This document shows positions 61,621-64,000 of a DNA stretch of 64,000 bases, in pieces. The position numbers and the translations under genes were made by a program. Where the stretch lies: NCBI GenBank assembly GCA_949300145.1, contig CASGDA010000008.1:19017-83016 (forward strand), written 5' to 3'. The notes below the pieces were generated by a model, which saw only the letters and a list, made by a program, of their open reading frames with translations, searched no databases and was not told the origin of the DNA. The stretch is from an uncultured Treponema sp. Lineage in GTDB: Bacteria; Spirochaetota; Spirochaetia; Treponematales; Treponemataceae. Numbering within the stretch: position 1 is the stretch's first letter; every line of letters starts with the position of its first letter.

Positions 61621-62313
61621 ATGCGGAAAACCAGTATTTTCATATTTTTAACCGTTATGTTCGCCTCATTATATGCCGGCGATGTGGCTAATTTTGTAAA
61701 CTTGGGCTTCTCTCCTGACGGCAAAACATTCGCTTTCGGGCAGTATGGAACCGATGACAGGAATTTTTCTGCATACGGCGACATATACTTCATCGACGTT
61801 GCAAAAAATGAATTCATTCCCGGAACAAACGTATCCGCCGCCCCTTCAAGAACAACAGGGGAAAGGGGCCCCTACGCCATATTCGAGGAACTGAAAAACA
61901 AGGCGGATCTCACTTTCAAAAGGCTTTCCCTGGACACAAATCCGGAATCATCCGGCCGTCCCCTTTATGTTGAAAATTCATCTGTTCCGGCAACAGACGG
62001 CAGATCCATGTCTTTCCGGGATTTTGAGACGGGCGAGAATTATGAAGTAAGCCTCCACCAGCTTGTCTCCGGCTCCGGGACTTCAGCGTCTTCCTCCTTT
62101 TATATCACAGCGAAAATAACGGATTCCGACGGGAACACCGTAACAAAAACAGTCGGCCATCCGGACTATAAAAGAGCCGGAATCCTCGGATACAAAATCA
62201 GCAGGATAATCACAGACGAAAGCGGAAAAGCCCTCGTTTTCATCGTTGAAAAAGAGGTTTACAGCAAGGGAGGAAACTCCATCAGATATATGGCTGAAAC
62301 GGTTTACCGCTGA
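61621..62313 (+). CDS. DUF2259-family secreted protein
   Basis: Predicted secreted protein of 230 residues. A signal peptide (SIFIFLTVMFASLYAG) is followed by NFVNLGFSPDGKTFAFGQYGTDDRNFSAYGDIYFIDVAKNEFI, the start of the DUF2259 domain typical of treponemes, then two further beta-rich blocks. GGGAG supports ATG 61621. The WD40-like opening (FSPDGKTFAFGQ) suggests a propeller-like or single-blade fold. Function unknown. It ends shortly before a bidirectional terminator. Confidence 0.83.
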   Translation: MRKTSIFIFLTVMFASLYAGDVANFVNLGFSPDGKTFAFGQYGTDDRNFSAYGDIYFIDVAKNEFIPGTNVSAAPSRTTGERGPYAIFEELKNKADLTFKRLSLDTNPESSGRPLYVENSSVPATDGRSMSFRDFETGENYEVSLHQLVSGSGTSASSSFYITAKITDSDGNTVTKTVGHPDYKRAGILGYKISRIITDESGKALVFIVEKEVYSKGGNSIRYMAETVYR

Positions 62314-62326
62314 TTATGCCAAGGGA

Positions 62327-62362
62327 AAAGGAAGGGGAAAGCTCATCCCCTTCCTTTTTTAT
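62327..62362. terminator. Bidirectional terminator between the DUF2259 gene and putP
   Basis: AAAGGAAGGGGA pairs with TCCCCTTCCTTT with a 7-nt loop, followed by a T run on the plus strand. It runs into the putP stop codon. Confidence 0.85.
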
Positions 62363-63909
62363 TTTAAATTAACAGCGTCAAAGTCAGCGTAGATTTCAGC
62401 ATCCGGCTCTTCCGTAACCGAGGAAACAACCAGAATGCACAGGCTGGAGAACACAAACGCCGGCAGAAGTTCGTACACATTCCACGCGCCGCCCAACGGC
62501 CGCACCAGAAGCTTCCATACGAACACCATCACGCCGCCGCCGGTCATACCGGCAATGGCTCCCGCCCGGTTCACGCGCTTCCAGAACAAACTGAACAGCA
62601 TCAGCGGCCCGAACGTCGCGCCGAATCCGGCCCAGGCAAAACTCACAATCGTGAAAATGATGCTGTTTTCGTCCAGCGCAATGCACATCGCCACGGCGGC
62701 AATCACCAGAAGCGTAATGCGCGTAAGAACCAGCACTTCGCGGTCCCCGGCCTGTTTGCGCACGACGCCCTGATACAGGTTTTTGGCCAGCGCGGACGAA
62801 GCAATCAGCAGATAGGAGTCGGAAGAGCTGATGGTCGCCGCAAGGATGCCCGCCATGATAAATCCGGCAAACAGCGGCGGCAGCAGATTGGTGGAAAGCA
62901 GGATGAACACGTTTTCCGCCGAGGAAGAAGTCAGAAGCCCGGTGGGGAACAGCGCGCGGCCCATCAGTCCGATGAACACCGCCACCGAAAGCGAAATCAA
63001 AACCCACACGGTGGCAATCCGGCGCGAACGGGTCAGTTCGCCCTCTTTCCGGATAGCCATAAACCGCAAAAGCACCTGCGGCATACCGAAATAGCCGAGC
63101 CCCCAGGCCAGCATCGACACAATGGAAAGCAGGCCGTACTCTCCGGCGGGGCCGAACAAAGGCTGTCCGGCAGCGTCCTCCTGCTGCACGCCGTCCGCCG
63201 TAACCGGCGATGCGATACCGAAAAACGAAAAAAAGCCGGGAATGGATCTGGCATTGTCCAGCACGGCGTCCAGTCCGCCGGCTGCCGCCGTTCCGGCAAC
63301 CGCGATAATCGAAAGCGCGGCAATCATCACAAGCGCCTGCATAAAGTCGGAAGCGCTTTCCGCCAGAAAACCGCCGAGAAGCGTATACAGCAGGACAAAA
63401 GCCGCGCCCACCAGCATCATCGGCACATACGGCAGCCCGAACAGCGTGGAAAACAGCTTGCCGCAGGCAACAAAGCAGCTGGAAGCATAAACCGTGAAGA
63501 AAATCAGGATAAACACGGCGGCGATGGACATAACGATTTTGCTTTTTTCATGAAAGCGGTTGGAAAAATATTCCGGCAGCGTAATGGCGTTTACCCGGAC
63601 GCTGTACCGGCGCAGGCGTTTGGAAACAATCAGCCAGTTGATGTACGTCCCGAGCGCCAGCCCGATGGCTGTCCACGCCGCGTCGGCAACCCCGCACCAG
63701 TACGCCACGCCCGGCAGCCCCATCAAAAGCCAGCCGGACATATCCGAAGCTTCCGCGCTCATAGCCGTCACCCAGGGGCCGAGCGTCCGTCCGCCCAGGA
63801 AATAGGAATCGGAATTCTGGTTGGCCCGCCGGGCAAACGCAATCCCGATGAAAATCACAATGGCCATGTAAATCACCATGGCTACGAAAATCTGAATTGT
63901 ATCCGACAT
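62359..63909 (-). CDS. putP: Sodium/proline symporter PutP (SSS family)
   Basis: Inner-membrane Na+/L-proline cotransporter, 516 residues and about 13 helices, the standard PutP length. Typical blocks are DSYFLGGRTLGPWVTAMSAEASDMSGWLLMGLPGVAYW, ITLPEYFSNRFHEKSKIV, GGFLAESASDFMQALVMI, GYFGMPQVLLRFMAI and ILAATISSSDSYLLIASSALAKNLY (Na+ site Ser residues). GGGG stands before ATG 63909. Its codons are distinctly GC-richer than those of the upstream DUF2259 gene, a possible sign of recent acquisition. The 91 nt upstream, to the window end, hold no gene that I can see. Confidence 0.95.
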   Translation of the reverse strand: MSDTIQIFVAMVIYMAIVIFIGIAFARRANQNSDSYFLGGRTLGPWVTAMSAEASDMSGWLLMGLPGVAYWCGVADAAWTAIGLALGTYINWLIVSKRLRRYSVRVNAITLPEYFSNRFHEKSKIVMSIAAVFILIFFTVYASSCFVACGKLFSTLFGLPYVPMMLVGAAFVLLYTLLGGFLAESASDFMQALVMIAALSIIAVAGTAAAGGLDAVLDNARSIPGFFSFFGIASPVTADGVQQEDAAGQPLFGPAGEYGLLSIVSMLAWGLGYFGMPQVLLRFMAIRKEGELTRSRRIATVWVLISLSVAVFIGLMGRALFPTGLLTSSSAENVFILLSTNLLPPLFAGFIMAGILAATISSSDSYLLIASSALAKNLYQGVVRKQAGDREVLVLTRITLLVIAAVAMCIALDENSIIFTIVSFAWAGFGATFGPLMLFSLFWKRVNRAGAIAGMTGGGVMVFVWKLLVRPLGGAWNVYELLPAFVFSSLCILVVSSVTEEPDAEIYADFDAVNLK

Positions 63910-64000
63910 ATTTCCCCGCCTGCAAGCAATCCGTTTTTTCTATTTGATTATGCCGCATTATAGCCGGAAAACGGGGAAAAAGTCCACCGGGCGGAAGGCG

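Overview
The window reads as chromosomal DNA of a spirochaete, most likely a gut-type, fermentative Treponema relative. This rests on the gene content: DUF2259 and TIGR02757-type proteins, an unusually long PRPP synthetase, relaxed lipoboxes and many small exported proteins of unknown function, together with a carbohydrate-based, ferredoxin-linked metabolism. The genus is an inference. I see no phage, insertion sequence, CRISPR array or rRNA. One tRNA (initiator fMet) is present.

Layout. 1-3.2 kb: glycogen breakdown (glgP, cut by the window edge, and glgX, minus strand). 3.3-9.6 kb: an AddB/AddA recombination helicase-nuclease pair. 9.6-12.2 kb: an FGGY sugar kinase and a PRPP synthetase. 12.3-18.6 kb: a DUF4197 lipoprotein, then a divergent locus. 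Its minus arm encodes a 52-residue CXXC membrane peptide, a NapH-like polyferredoxin membrane protein, a TlpA thioredoxin and an ECF S component. Its plus arm encodes a single-chain EcfA-EcfA'-EcfT fusion followed by a SpoU/TrmH rRNA methyltransferase. 18.7-25.9 kb: an outer-membrane barrel, then a ROK repressor, a sugar/polyol ABC importer and a polyol dehydrogenase. 26.1-30.4 kb: an exported protein, a Na+/solute symporter and an IorA-like thiamine-diphosphate enzyme without its ferredoxin domain. 30.5-35.9 kb: a receiver protein, SlyX, MscS, an acyl-CoA synthetase and an ABC exporter. 35.9-39.1 kb: a small exported protein, an OmpR-type regulator, a histidine kinase interrupted at a T9 tract, and a PepSY-like protein. 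39.1-48.3 kb: araB-araA-araD-araR followed by a sugar-binding lipoprotein and a YesM/YesN two-component pair. 48.5-52.9 kb: a lamin-tail lipoprotein, an unknown protein, gpmI and a lipoprotein. 52.9-59.1 kb: a short-chain dehydrogenase, beta-galactosidase and alpha-galactosidase. 59.1-64 kb: tRNA-fMet, an OmpA-family protein, two conserved unknowns and putP.

How it works together. The metabolic theme is uptake and breakdown of plant sugars (arabinose, galactosides, polyol or pentose) plus storage glycogen, with dedicated regulators beside each pathway (ROK, AraR, SBP-YesM-YesN). The most system-like locus is 13.2-17.8 kb. There, a redox relay and an orphan ECF substrate-binding subunit share a 110-bp divergent promoter region with a complete fused ECF energizing module.

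Two signals cut across gene borders. First, about eleven genes that lack a Shine-Dalgarno have a -10 hexamer ending only 5-9 nt before the start codon, usually with a 17-bp spacer to a -35, so they are probably read from leaderless mRNAs. Second, the promoters of the two-component operon at 35.9 kb and of the PepSY gene just downstream share a TTTTAATGTT box exactly 18 nt ahead of a near-identical -10 region. All calls come from reading the sequence; no database search or alignment was run.
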